Origin: Candidatus Gastranaerophilales bacterium
Lineage (GTDB): Bacteria; Cyanobacteriota; Vampirovibrionia; Gastranaerophilales; Gastranaerophilaceae
Reading direction: 5' to 3'
Assembly (NCBI GenBank): GCA_944327275.1
Contig: CALVHB010000040.1
Span: 1 to 64,000, forward strand
Length of the DNA: 64,000 nucleotides
The stretch's first letter is position 1; each line of letters begins with the position of its first letter. This document shows, one piece after another, positions 34,787 through 43,927 of this stretch. The translations under genes were made by a program, and so were the position numbers. The notes below the pieces were generated by a model, which made no database searches, was not told where the DNA came from, and saw nothing but the letters and a program-made list of their open reading frames with translations.

Positions 34787-35278
34787 ATGGTAAAGGATCA
34801 CGGTTATAAATTTTACTTAGATAAAGGGATTTCTGAAACTAATGAGGGAAAATTTGATGAAGCTCTTGAATCTTTGGACAAAGCAATCGTGTTAAATCCA
34901 TATATGCCTTTAGCTTATTTTTCAAAAGGTATTGTATACCATAACCTTAGAAAATTTGAAGAAGCTTATGAAAATTACACAAAAGCTCTAAATCACGATT
35001 CGAAAATGACGGATGCTTACTTTAATCGAGCACAGGCTTTACTTGCTAATGATAATTTAAGCGGGGAGGATTTGAGACTGGCATTGAAAGATTTTGATAA
35101 AGCAATAGAGCTTGATGATAAATTTATTGATGCATACTATTATGCTGCTGTAGTAGAAAAGAAATTGAAAAACTATTCTTCAGCTTTGACATATTTGGAT
35201 AAGGCTATTGAAATAGACCCGAATGCAATACATTCAAAAGCGTTGAAGAAATTGTTACTACAAAAATATATTAAGTGA
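34787..35278 (+). CDS. cytoplasmic TPR-repeat protein
   Basis: 163 residues made of four tetratricopeptide repeats (for example YLDKGISETNEGKFDEALES and YFSKGIVYHNLRKFEEAYEN, ending YYAAVVEKKLKNYSSALTYL). No signal peptide. It presumably acts as a protein-interaction scaffold; the partner is unknown. Shine-Dalgarno AAGGAGATG upstream. The 3' end overlaps the convergent GH3 gene by 21 bases. Confidence 0.8.
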   Translation: MVKDHGYKFYLDKGISETNEGKFDEALESLDKAIVLNPYMPLAYFSKGIVYHNLRKFEEAYENYTKALNHDSKMTDAYFNRAQALLANDNLSGEDLRLALKDFDKAIELDDKFIDAYYYAAVVEKKLKNYSSALTYLDKAIEIDPNAIHSKALKKLLLQKYIK

Positions 35279-36274
35279 TTTTTGTTTTAATTTGATGATT
35301 TTTTTGTAGGAGTTTTCAATATTTTTTCTTAACTCGGTATCATTTTCTGCTTTTTTGGCAATTGTTTCTATTATTTCAATTGTTTCAGGTTTAGAGTCTC
35401 TGTATATAAACATATTTAGTCCGGCACGAATACCAATTTCACAAGCTGATACGCTATTGTTACTTTTTGCTGATTTATTTGGTTTTTGTTTTTGAACAGT
35501 TTGTGTCGCTCCTGCCATAACCATGTCATCTGAAATTATTACTCCTTCAAATCCCAATTTGTTTCTTAAATAAGAAATTGCATTTTTGCTTAGAGATGTT
35601 GGAATTACTTCTTGTTCAAAACAAGTGCAATGAAGGTGTGCTACCATAATCATTTCAATTGTTTTTGCACAGGCTGCAAAAGGTTTTATATGAGTTTTTT
35701 CCATTTCTTCCAAGGAAAGACTGATTTTGGGAAGGGTCAAATGACTATCTGCATTTGCATCGCCATGTCCGGGAAAATGCTTTGCACAAGGTATTATGCC
35801 ATTTTCTCTGTATGTTTGAGAAACTATTTTTTCAGCTTTTATAACATCATCAGGATTATTTGAAAATGCCCGTTCTCCAATAATTGGATTGTTTGGGTTT
35901 GTGTTTACATCAATGCATGGTGCAAAATTTAAATTGATACCATAACTTGATAATTCTGTCGCGATTTCCTTTGTTTGATCTTTTAGGAATTTATCACCTT
36001 TTTCATAAGCAAATTTTGCAGATAAATATTTTTTTCCGTTATGAATATTTTCTGTTCGTTCAACTCTTCCGCCTTCTTGGTCAATTGAAAGAAATGGTGG
36101 GAGAGTCGCTTGCGTTTTAATTTTTTCCGTAAGAGCTCTAAATTGCTGAGGATTTTGTATGTCTCTAGTGAAAAATATTATTCCCCCAAGACCTTTTTTC
36201 AGAGCAGCTTCATAACCATCTCCGTCTGTCCCGAGAATAAACATCTGATATAATTTGTTTTTAATATCGCTCAT
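35258..36274 (-). CDS. GH3 beta-N-acetylhexosaminidase (NagZ-like)
   Basis: 338 residues of glycoside hydrolase family 3. LSIDQEGGRVER, GERAFSNNPDDV, the active-site loop KHFPGHGDANADSH (~163-176, His/Asp of the NagZ type) and the catalytic Asp in VIISDDMVMAGA are visible. NagZ enzymes remove GlcNAc from muropeptides during cell-wall recycling and are cytoplasmic, as here (no signal). The start overlaps the stop of the upstream 194-residue gene by one base, so they are cotranscribed. Confidence 0.9.
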   Translation of the reverse strand: MSDIKNKLYQMFILGTDGDGYEAALKKGLGGIIFFTRDIQNPQQFRALTEKIKTQATLPPFLSIDQEGGRVERTENIHNGKKYLSAKFAYEKGDKFLKDQTKEIATELSSYGINLNFAPCIDVNTNPNNPIIGERAFSNNPDDVIKAEKIVSQTYRENGIIPCAKHFPGHGDANADSHLTLPKISLSLEEMEKTHIKPFAACAKTIEMIMVAHLHCTCFEQEVIPTSLSKNAISYLRNKLGFEGVIISDDMVMAGATQTVQKQKPNKSAKSNNSVSACEIGIRAGLNMFIYRDSKPETIEIIETIAKKAENDTELRKNIENSYKKIIKLKQKSLNIFL

Positions 36275-36858
36275 TAAAACACCTTTGATTCAAGTGAAAA
36301 TAATTCTTTGAATTTGCCATCTTCAACTACTTTTTCTATAGTCTTTAGAATTTCTTCAAGTTCTTCACTGTTTGGAGTTTTGAACGAGTCAGGTATAACT
36401 ATATCATTTGTGGTTTTTGTATCTACAAAACCTTTGTTTACTTCTAGGAATTTTCTATAAGCTGTGAGTATTTTTTCATAATCAATATCAATAGAGAAAT
36501 TCTGCCCCATGTAATATTTTGTATCTTTTTGTAATTGATCAATATATTCTCTTACAAAATCAACTTCTCCAAGAGTTTCTTGTTCAGAATATTCTCCTCC
36601 ATAGCAAAGGTTATTTAAAAGTTGTTTGTTATCTAGTTGTTTGATGTATACAGCCCATAGTATGCATCCGAGATAAAATCCCAAATATGTTTCTAAAAGC
36701 TTTACAATTTTTGGGTAAAACATTTTGAATTGATGCTTCTTTTGTGTGAAATTTCTATACCTGTTAAGTGTACCATATATGTATTCAATATTTGGGACAA
36801 AAGCTGTTATATGTTGTACAAATCCCGGATCAAATTGTGCACCGTCTTCAAAATTCAT
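36274..36858 (-). CDS. hypothetical protein, operonic with the GH3 enzyme
   Basis: 194 residues, largely alpha-helical with no recognised motif, no signal and no clear transmembrane segment (one hydrophobic helix at LLETYLGFYLGCILWAVY may be buried). It shares one base with the GH3 gene, indicating translational coupling, and has a good Shine-Dalgarno (AAAAGGAGAT). Function unknown. Confidence 0.65.
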   Translation of the reverse strand: MNFEDGAQFDPGFVQHITAFVPNIEYIYGTLNRYRNFTQKKHQFKMFYPKIVKLLETYLGFYLGCILWAVYIKQLDNKQLLNNLCYGGEYSEQETLGEVDFVREYIDQLQKDTKYYMGQNFSIDIDYEKILTAYRKFLEVNKGFVDTKTTNDIVIPDSFKTPNSEELEEILKTIEKVVEDGKFKELFSLESKVF

Positions 36859-36891
36859 TTTTTATCTCCTTTTTAAGTATGTAATATCAAA

Positions 36892-38070
36892 TTATTTTTT
36901 GTTGTTTCTTAAAAATTTTTCTTGAAAATCTTTGTCATATTGCAGTCTATAGCCGTTAGAGAAAGCTTTTACAACTGCTTTAGCAAACGTTTTCCTCGTA
37001 CTCCAGTAAGCGGTATGAGCAAAAAGTACAGAACGTTTTGACCATACTCCGGAGTTGTCATATATAAAACCTTTTGGATTATCAATTTGTATATCTGCAA
37101 TTTTTTCCATTTCCTCAATAGTCAAATTCCTTGAGGATGGAAATCCTAAAGGATCTTCTCTGTAATTTACTGTTAAAAAGAACAATCCTTTTTCCATAAT
37201 GTATTTTAGCATAAGCTTATTGTAATAATTTAGTTCATAGTCAGGATCAGCAAGGTCTGAATAAAATAAAACCAGAGGACTTGCAAAATTAACAACACCT
37301 TTGACAGCATTATCAGGTATGCAAGCAGTTTTTGTGGCATCTTTTAGTCTAAGATAATTTTGTTCTAAAGATTCATCATCTATTTCTTTCAATATTAAAT
37401 GACCATTTTCAGAAACTACGCCTATTTGAGCTTTTGATAGAGCTGATATGCAAGTGTTTTTTGAAGGATGAGCTTTAATAAACTTTTTTACATTATCGCT
37501 TACGTCTATTTTTTCAAAAAGGTTTTCTGCATTTATATATGGGAGCTTGTTAAAAAGATATTCATATGTTACGAAAGTTCCTGCAGAATAACCATATAGT
37601 ACAACTTCGTTACCTTTTTCGTGTTCTTCTATGACTTTATTGTTCAATTCATCCAAAATAGGCAGCATATTATGTTGTTTTTGTACCCATATTGCATCAT
37701 GCAAATATGCTGCGAGCATTGATCTTACTTTATAAGCAATGGTTGGGCTTAGTGCTTTGGTGATATCAAGTTGCTCTTTTACAAAATCCAAATCTCTTTG
37801 ACTTTTGTCTCCCCAGAAAAATATTATTGGATTTGGATTAATACAATATTTTTTGTCGGTAGAAAAAACTTGTTTTATCTCTTTATCTTTTTCAAATTTG
37901 TCCTTAAGTACAGGGTGTAATTTGCTGACTCCTTTAATATACCAATTTTTCATTTTTTCATTGTTATTATTTGAGCCGTTAATATAAATAAAACTTACTT
38001 CAGTAGGTTGTGCAAATGTTAAATTTTGCACAAAAATCAAACATAATAAAATCCCAAAAATCTTCTTCAT
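36892..38070 (-). CDS. exported alpha/beta hydrolase-like protein (lipase-type)
   Basis: 392 residues with a signal peptide (KKIFGILLCLIFVQNLTFA). The nucleophile elbow GYSAG is near residue 157-161, after VVLYGYS, in the place expected for a lipase/esterase, and the N-terminal FIYINGSNNNN looks like the oxyanion region. The rest is divergent and the acid/His pair cannot be placed with confidence. A periplasmic or secreted esterase is likely. Leaderless promoter at 38077-38082. Confidence 0.7.
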   Translation of the reverse strand: MKKIFGILLCLIFVQNLTFAQPTEVSFIYINGSNNNNEKMKNWYIKGVSKLHPVLKDKFEKDKEIKQVFSTDKKYCINPNPIIFFWGDKSQRDLDFVKEQLDITKALSPTIAYKVRSMLAAYLHDAIWVQKQHNMLPILDELNNKVIEEHEKGNEVVLYGYSAGTFVTYEYLFNKLPYINAENLFEKIDVSDNVKKFIKAHPSKNTCISALSKAQIGVVSENGHLILKEIDDESLEQNYLRLKDATKTACIPDNAVKGVVNFASPLVLFYSDLADPDYELNYYNKLMLKYIMEKGLFFLTVNYREDPLGFPSSRNLTIEEMEKIADIQIDNPKGFIYDNSGVWSKRSVLFAHTAYWSTRKTFAKAVVKAFSNGYRLQYDKDFQEKFLRNNKK

Positions 38071-38076
38071 GAAAAC

Positions 38077-38085
38077 ATTTTACCA
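38077..38085 (-). promoter_or_regulatory. extended -10, leaderless start of the exported hydrolase
   Basis: Minus strand TGG-TAAAAT, six bases, ATG at 38070, with +1 at the A. Confidence 0.6.
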
Positions 38086-38119
38086 CGAACTTTAATTTTT
38101 GGGATTTTTGTATAAAAAA

Positions 38120-38755
38120 CTAATTATTGTTTGTTAATTTATAAATTCCGGCAGCAGCTGCTCCTGCAAATAGATTTGCTAACACAGTAAAACAAATCAA
38201 TTTACATTGAGCAATACCCATTGCAAGTATTCCCAATGCAACAGCAGGGTTGAATGCTCCGTAACAAGTTCCTGCAGTAGCTATGATTCCTACAAGTACT
38301 ACTGAACCTATAGCAAGACCATAATATGAATTTCCTTTTGTATCCTCAGATGTTGCAGTGTTTAATACAGTGTAGCAAAGTGCAAAAGTAAACAAGAATT
38401 CACAAATTATCATAGGTACTATGCTATATGCAGTTTCGTTTGAATAAGGTGGTATTACTACAAGATATTTAACCAACAGTGCCGCTAAAAAGCCTGAAAT
38501 ACATTGAGTAACTGCATAAGCAAAAAAGTCTTTCCAACTTAGAGCTCCTCTAATTGCAGCTGATAGAGATACTGCAGGATTATAGTGTCCTCCTGAAATA
38601 TGCCCTCCGGCATATATCATTACCATAAGAATAAATCCTATAGCCATTGGAGGAAAACTTATTTGACCGTTTGGAAATAACGAACAGCCTATAGTTAAGA
38701 CAAGAAAAAATGTTCCGATAAATTCGACTAAACATTTTTTTAGTGTTTCTTTCAT
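38120..38755 (-). CDS. aquaporin / MIP-family channel
   Basis: 211 residues, six transmembrane helices and both NPA loops: GGHYNPAVSLS near residue 57 and YGAFNPAVALG near 167. This short form with an NPA pair conducts water or small solutes such as glycerol. The ATG at 38755 follows AAGGGAGAT by 6 bases; an earlier in-frame ATG would add 12 basic residues. Divergent from pgeF. Confidence 0.93.
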   Translation of the reverse strand: MKETLKKCLVEFIGTFFLVLTIGCSLFPNGQISFPPMAIGFILMVMIYAGGHISGGHYNPAVSLSAAIRGALSWKDFFAYAVTQCISGFLAALLVKYLVVIPPYSNETAYSIVPMIICEFLFTFALCYTVLNTATSEDTKGNSYYGLAIGSVVLVGIIATAGTCYGAFNPAVALGILAMGIAQCKLICFTVLANLFAGAAAAGIYKLTNNN

Positions 38756-38840
38756 ATAAATCTCCCTTCTTTTTGTCCTGAATTCTAGCATGTATATTTT
38801 TTTTACGCAATTAATCTTAGTACTAATTTTATCTGTTTTG

Positions 38841-38849
38841 TGATATAAA
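38841..38849 (+). promoter_or_regulatory. extended -10, leaderless start of pgeF
   Basis: TGA-TATAAA with expected +1 at 38856, exactly the A of the ATG. Confidence 0.55.
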
Positions 38850-38855
38850 AATTTT

Positions 38856-39596
38856 ATGTTTTATTTTGAAGAGATTAAAGGCAAAAAAGTTTTAAAAAGT
38901 TCTATACTTACAGGGCTTAATCATTTTTTTACAACAAGAGAAAGTGTAATAAAATCAAAAGAACCTGAATATCAAGACTTAGTTGATGAGAACAAATCCT
39001 TGATATGCGATTATTTTGGAATTAATAAATCAGATTTGATATCCCCGTCACAGACGCATACGTCAAATGTTGAACTTGTCAAACAGAATGTTTCTTCATA
39101 TCCTGATACTGACGGGTTAATTTTGTCTGATAAATCAAAAGCGATATATCTGAATTTTGCAGACTGTACACCGATAATAATATATGATTCAAAAAATAAT
39201 ATTGGTGCGGTATCTCACGCCGGATGGAGGGGAACTGCAGGGAATATTGCGACAAAAACAGTAGAAAAAATGTCTGAAATGTTTGGCTCTGATCCTTCTA
39301 ATTTGAGGGCTGCAATAGGTCCGGCAATATCATTTTGCTGCTATAATGTTGGTGAAGACGTTTATAAACAGCTTATGGTATCTGTAAGAAACCAAGAAAG
39401 ATTGTCTGAAATCCGCCAAGGGAATATATTTGTGGACTTAAAGGGTATAAATAAAAGACAACTTTTAGAAGCAGGTTTAAGAGAAAATAATATTGATGTA
39501 TGCCCTTACTGTACTGTATGTAACAACAGTTTGTTTTTCTCATATCGGAAAGAAAATGGTACAACAAATCGTCACAGTGCAGTTATAAAGTTATAA
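38856..39596 (+). CDS. pgeF: peptidoglycan-editing / purine-processing laccase-domain protein (YfiH)
   Basis: 246 residues of the YfiH/LACC1 family. Metal-ligand motifs SPSQTHTSNVEL, NFADCTPIIIYD and AVSHAGWRGTAGNI, and the C-terminal CPYCTVCNNSLFFSYRKENG are present. E. coli YfiH (PgeF) edits misincorporated serine in peptidoglycan precursors; other members process purine nucleosides. The 3' end overlaps the convergent pabA gene by 14 bases. Confidence 0.9.
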   Translation: MFYFEEIKGKKVLKSSILTGLNHFFTTRESVIKSKEPEYQDLVDENKSLICDYFGINKSDLISPSQTHTSNVELVKQNVSSYPDTDGLILSDKSKAIYLNFADCTPIIIYDSKNNIGAVSHAGWRGTAGNIATKTVEKMSEMFGSDPSNLRAAIGPAISFCCYNVGEDVYKQLMVSVRNQERLSEIRQGNIFVDLKGINKRQLLEAGLRENNIDVCPYCTVCNNSLFFSYRKENGTTNRHSAVIKL

Positions 39597-40140
39597 AATT
39601 ATTGAGTAATTCATGTCCATATTCGCTGAGTATTGCTTCCGGATGGAATTGTACTCCAAATATAGGAAGAGTTTTATGTTCAAGAGCCATAATAACTCCA
39701 TCTTTTGTCTTTGCAGTGACTTTTAATGATTCTGGTAAATTTTTGACCTCCAGAGAATGGTATCTTGTAACATTAAAGCCTTGTTTCATCCCCTTAAATA
39801 ACAGACTATTTTTATCAAAGTATATTTGAGATGTTTTTCCGTGAGTAGGTTTTTTTGATTTTACAACTTTACCGCCGAAAAATTCTGCTATGCATTGGTG
39901 TCCAAGACAAATTCCAAGAATTTTTTTCTTATTATAAAAATTTTTGATTACATCCATTGATATTCCTGAATCTTTTGGATTCCCCGGTCCGGGAGAAATT
40001 ATAATCCCTGAAAAATTTATATTAATAAGCTCATTGATTGTAATTTCGTCGTTTTTATATACCCTTGGCTCAATGCCTAATTCCTGCAGATACTGAACAA
40101 TATTGTATGTAAAAGAGTCATAATTATCTATAAGTATCAT
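39583..40140 (-). CDS. pabA: aminodeoxychorismate synthase, glutaminase subunit
   Basis: 185 residues, class I glutamine amidotransferase: DNYDSFTYN, SPGPGNPKDSG, nucleophile Cys78 in GICLGHQ and the FHPEA(I)LSEYG His-Glu pair. It supplies ammonia to the PabB part of the next gene upstream, which overlaps by 4 bases. It could also serve anthranilate synthase (TrpG), but pairing with the PabB-PabC fusion favours folate synthesis. Confidence 0.92.
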   Translation of the reverse strand: MILIDNYDSFTYNIVQYLQELGIEPRVYKNDEITINELININFSGIIISPGPGNPKDSGISMDVIKNFYNKKKILGICLGHQCIAEFFGGKVVKSKKPTHGKTSQIYFDKNSLLFKGMKQGFNVTRYHSLEVKNLPESLKVTAKTKDGVIMALEHKTLPIFGVQFHPEAILSEYGHELLNNFITL

Positions 40141-41750
40141 AGTTTTACCTCTTTTATTCCTCTTACCGAATTTATACAGAATATTTTTTGAGCATTTTTT
40201 AGATCTGTCTCGTATAAAACTTTTTCTTTAACATTTAAATATTTTCGTAAAATTCCGTTTAAAAGTCCGCAAGATATCGGCGGTGTGTAGAGTTGATTAT
40301 CAATTTGTAAGACTATGTTGCTTCTTGCTCCTTCTGTCAGTTCACCTTTTTTATTAAAGAATATTTCATCAAAAATTTCCCCTTCAGCTATTTTTTGGTA
40401 ACTATCATAAAACCAAGGGCGATAGGTTGTTTTGTGGTACATAAAAGAATTTGTACTGTCGATTTTTATTGGAGAAATTTTTATTTTGTTGCTACTGTTT
40501 TTTTTATTTTCCGGTTTGTATTCCGTTGTAATATTTCCGTTTTTATTAAGCAAAATTCTCATTATTCCATCTTTTTCAGGTTTAATGATAAAGTTGTTGA
40601 ATTTAAATCCAAAGAATTCTGCGGATTTTTTCATTCTTTCTAAATGTTCTTTTAAAAATATCGGGTTTCCATTTTTTACTAAAATAGTTTCTATAATTTT
40701 AAAATCCCCATTTAAAAATTTAGTTTTAGTAATTGTTTCTTCCCATTCATCTTGAGGGTTTGAATCCCAAACTACGGCTCCGCCAACTCTGTATTTAAAA
40801 TGTTTTTCGTTATTTTGTTTTTGCAATATTCTTATAGGTACGCTGAATATTGTCTTTTGAGGAGAGATTAGTCCTATTGCTCCGCAGTATATATTTCTAT
40901 TTCCTTTTTCAATTTTTTCAATAATTTTCATAGTGCTTATTTTAGGAGCGCCTGTGATTGACCCACATGGAAATATTGCTTTGAATATTTCATGCAAGGT
41001 TATGTTATCTTTTAATTCTGCCTCAATTTGCGATGTCATTTGATGAAGAGTTTTGTGTGTTTCGATATCAAATAGTCTGGAGACTTTTACAGAGCCTGTT
41101 TTCGAAATTTTACCTAAATCATTTCTTAGTAAATCTACTATCATGACATTTTCTGCTCTATTTTTTTCATCATTTCGCAAAAATTTTATTAAATTATTAT
41201 CTTCTTCAGGAGTTTTTCCTCTTCTTATAGTACCTTTCATTGGTTTTGTGATTATGTGAGACCCTTCAAGTTCAAAAAACAATTCTGGGGAAAATGAAAG
41301 TACGGTATCATAATCATTTTTTATATAAAAGTTGTATGGTGTTTTTTGGTTTTTAATAAGATGTTCAAATAGTTCAAAATCGTTGCAATTTGCATTAACC
41401 AGAAAATCATAAGTATAATTTACTTCATACGTATTCCCGTATTCAATTTCTTTTTTAATTTTGTTAATAGCGTTTTTGAACTCTTCAAAGCTTATAAGCG
41501 GCGAACATTCAATAGTGCAGTTTCCTGAAAAATTGTTAATGTATTTTTTATATTTTTTGAAAACTTCAAAATATAAAAGCGGGTATTCACAAGATTGTTT
41601 TTCAAAAGCCTCATAGCGAATATAGCCTACTATGTAATATTTAGCTTTCAAACTTTCAATTAGTTCGAAAGCTTGTATAACTTCTTTTGTATTGAATGCT
41701 TTAATTGTTTTTACTGGATTTTTAAAGCATTTATCAGCAAATATTATCAT
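40137..41750 (-). CDS. pabBC: fused aminodeoxychorismate synthase component I / aminodeoxychorismate lyase
   Basis: 537 residues. Residues 1-~375 are chorismate-binding PabB (PMKGTIRRGKTPEEDN, RAENVMIVDLLRNDLGKIS, FPCGSITGAPK, YCGAIGLISPQ). Residues ~380-537 are a class IV PLP lyase of the PabC type (GARSNIVLQID, ISCGLLNGILR). Together with PabA it makes 4-aminobenzoate for folate from chorismate in one complex. The fusion of B and C is known in other bacteria. It overlaps pabA by 4 bases and lies 4 bases after a small secreted-protein gene. Confidence 0.93.
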   Translation of the reverse strand: MIIFADKCFKNPVKTIKAFNTKEVIQAFELIESLKAKYYIVGYIRYEAFEKQSCEYPLLYFEVFKKYKKYINNFSGNCTIECSPLISFEEFKNAINKIKKEIEYGNTYEVNYTYDFLVNANCNDFELFEHLIKNQKTPYNFYIKNDYDTVLSFSPELFFELEGSHIITKPMKGTIRRGKTPEEDNNLIKFLRNDEKNRAENVMIVDLLRNDLGKISKTGSVKVSRLFDIETHKTLHQMTSQIEAELKDNITLHEIFKAIFPCGSITGAPKISTMKIIEKIEKGNRNIYCGAIGLISPQKTIFSVPIRILQKQNNEKHFKYRVGGAVVWDSNPQDEWEETITKTKFLNGDFKIIETILVKNGNPIFLKEHLERMKKSAEFFGFKFNNFIIKPEKDGIMRILLNKNGNITTEYKPENKKNSSNKIKISPIKIDSTNSFMYHKTTYRPWFYDSYQKIAEGEIFDEIFFNKKGELTEGARSNIVLQIDNQLYTPPISCGLLNGILRKYLNVKEKVLYETDLKNAQKIFCINSVRGIKEVKL

Positions 41751-41754
41751 TAAA

Positions 41755-42102
41755 TTAGTAGCCCATAAACATGTTCTGCATTCCGCCTTGCATCATCATC
41801 ATGCTATTTGAACTATCCATATATTGAGGGAATTGTCCATATGTCATAGGTGCTTGTTTATTTGTTTGGGGAGTTACAGAACCCATTTCTTTAACGGATT
41901 TTGGTCCCATCATTTCATCCATTTCTTCTTCTTCAACTATATCTGATGCAGAAAGACTCTTTTTTAATTGCGGATATGCAGGTCTAACTGATTTATTATA
42001 AGTTCCAGAAAAAGTGTAATGTGGTGTTAGGTTAATTTCATCTGCGAAAGTTGGTATCGCGAATACTATTGATATAATTGCCAATGTGAAAACTTTTTTC
42101 AT
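41755..42102 (-). CDS. small exported protein with Met/Gln-rich C-terminus
   Basis: 115 residues. A signal peptide (KKVFTLAIISIVFAIPTFA) precedes a short polar region (PHYTFSGTYNKSVRPAYP), an acidic patch (EEEEMDEMM) and a Met-rich tail (SNSMMMMQGGMQNMFMGY). Low-complexity, no enzymatic motif; it could bind metal through Met. Strong Shine-Dalgarno (GGAGG). It is the first gene before pabBC, but relation to folate is not apparent. Confidence 0.6.
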   Translation of the reverse strand: MKKVFTLAIISIVFAIPTFADEINLTPHYTFSGTYNKSVRPAYPQLKKSLSASDIVEEEEMDEMMGPKSVKEMGSVTPQTNKQAPMTYGQFPQYMDSSNSMMMMQGGMQNMFMGY

Positions 42103-42181
42103 AAATTAACCTCCATAATCCTTAGCAGTATTATAGCAAAAAAACTTTTTTTACAAAAAGGTTTATAAATTCCCTGATTTT

Positions 42182-42190
42182 TGCTATAAT
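42182..42190 (+). promoter_or_regulatory. extended -10 of the glycan island
   Basis: TGC-TATAAT with expected +1 near 42197, leaving a leader of about 27 bases with CGGAG before the first gene at 42224. Confidence 0.5.
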
Positions 42191-42223
42191 TCTAGTAAAT
42201 TATCGGAGTTAAAAGAAATTTTT

Positions 42224-43828
42224 ATGGATTTAAATATTGAAATAAAAGAATCAAAAATATTTGTTTCTTGGTTGGATATGAAGGCTGATTATTACATTCT
42301 TTTTATGAAAAAAGATGATGTGTTTTATGAATGTGCAAAAGTTTATTCAAAAAACTTTGTAAGGCTTTCTCTTCTGCCTTATGGCGAGCATGAATGTTTT
42401 GTACAGGCATTTAAAAATGGAAGATTAATAGCGCAATCAAACAGGCATAAATTTTTATTTGATACTGTTGATGTTGAAGTTTGCCATGAAAATAATGGAA
42501 ATATTAAATTTATGTATAGTCATTGTGATGAAGCTGAAGGATACAGGCTATATAAAAATGAAGCAGGTGTCGGTTTTAACGGGTGTAAAAATTCTGATGC
42601 TGATTATTTAAATTTCAAGTTGGGAGAGGAAAAAGAATTTAAAATTAAACCTTTTGTAAATAAAGATGGCGAAAGAAAGTTTATATCATCATCCCCAGTT
42701 GTTAATGCAGATTCAAATAAATTCGAGTCACTTTCTGTGTATAAGTCATATAATTACAATTTGTTTTTATCTTGGAATTTTAATGAAGATGCCGATGGAT
42801 TTTTGGTATACACAGAAAATTCCGAAGTCCCAATTTTTGAAACAGATGATAATCTAAGGCATTATCTGTCTTTGTACGATTATAAAGGTGCAACAAAGTT
42901 TATAGTAAAAGCTTTTGTGAATACATTAAATGGACGCGTGATTACTGCAGTGTCTGAAAAGGTTTCCTTGAATATAAGAAAATATTCAAAACCTTTGGTT
43001 TCATTAATTATACCTGCATATAATGCGCAAGATTATATTACAAGAAGCATTGATAGTGCCCTTGCATCTGATTTTTCAAATCTTGAAATAATCATAGTAA
43101 ATGATGGTAGTACTGATGATACTCAAAAAATCATTGATTGGTATGACAAAAATTATCCTAACGTGGTATCAATCGTTAAGCAAAACGGTGGTGTTGCAGA
43201 TGCCAGAAATGCAGGGATAAGTGCTGCAAAAGGTGAATTTATTGCATTTATGGATAATGATGATTTGATTCGTCCTAATATGATTTCCAAGCTATATAAT
43301 TCAGCTGTGAAAAATGGTTGCGATGTAGCGATAGCTCCACTTTACAGGATTATTGACGATGGTTATACAACTCATTGTGAATTGCCATTTGTTGAAGATA
43401 TTCCTATAGATATCGATAAATATTTGGATATAATGTATACTCCAGGATATTATAATTGTGCAATATGGAACAAATTATATAAAGCATCGCTTGTAAAAGC
43501 CCATCCTTTGGGTCTTTTGAAGTATGAAGATGTTTCTTGGACACCTTGTATATTATCTTATGCGGAAAAATTTTGCTTTTTAAAGACTCCGCTTTATGAG
43601 TGGGATAGAAAGTCAAGACCTGAAACTTTTGGAGATGTGCTCGCAAAACAGTCTGAGCAGGATCTGTTTGAACATAGAAAACAAGCAATGTTATTTTTCG
43701 TTGAAAAAGGTAACCCTAAAAAATTGGAATTCCTTAAAGAGATTGCAAAGCGTAGATTATTGCGTTATGCAAAAAAATCTTCTAACGACGATTATAAAAA
43801 ATTAATCAAAAAAATTGATAAATATTAG
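42224..43828 (+). CDS. glycosyltransferase family 2 with N-terminal beta-repeat domains
   Basis: 534 residues. The first ~255 contain three similar beta-sandwich-like units (LSWNFNEDADGFLVYTENSE, SWLDMKADYYILFMKKDD, MYSHCDEAEGYRLYKNEA) that look like fibronectin III domains. The GT2 domain begins near 262: VSLIIPAYNAQDYITRS, IIIVNDGSTDDT, VADARNAGISAAKGEF and the metal motif MDNDD near 343, with NCAIWNKLYK later. A GT2 with Fn3 units in front is unusual; the Fn3 part may hold the acceptor or a partner. First gene of the plus-strand island, followed by 99 noncoding bases before the next gene. Confidence 0.85.
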   Translation: MDLNIEIKESKIFVSWLDMKADYYILFMKKDDVFYECAKVYSKNFVRLSLLPYGEHECFVQAFKNGRLIAQSNRHKFLFDTVDVEVCHENNGNIKFMYSHCDEAEGYRLYKNEAGVGFNGCKNSDADYLNFKLGEEKEFKIKPFVNKDGERKFISSSPVVNADSNKFESLSVYKSYNYNLFLSWNFNEDADGFLVYTENSEVPIFETDDNLRHYLSLYDYKGATKFIVKAFVNTLNGRVITAVSEKVSLNIRKYSKPLVSLIIPAYNAQDYITRSIDSALASDFSNLEIIIVNDGSTDDTQKIIDWYDKNYPNVVSIVKQNGGVADARNAGISAAKGEFIAFMDNDDLIRPNMISKLYNSAVKNGCDVAIAPLYRIIDDGYTTHCELPFVEDIPIDIDKYLDIMYTPGYYNCAIWNKLYKASLVKAHPLGLLKYEDVSWTPCILSYAEKFCFLKTPLYEWDRKSRPETFGDVLAKQSEQDLFEHRKQAMLFFVEKGNPKKLEFLKEIAKRRLLRYAKKSSNDDYKKLIKKIDKY

Positions 43829-43927
43829 AATTTATTCAATGTTAAAATAATTAATAAACCAGAGATTACAGACAAACTGTTAAGTTTGTTTATGGTAATA
43901 TGTTTACTTGAGAGTGAGGGTATATAT

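Noticed and set aside
43829-43927. Palindrome ACAAAC-TGTTAA-GTTTGT as an operator
   Set aside because: A weak hairpin without a clear T-run, not repeated elsewhere in the window; a single short palindrome is not enough.
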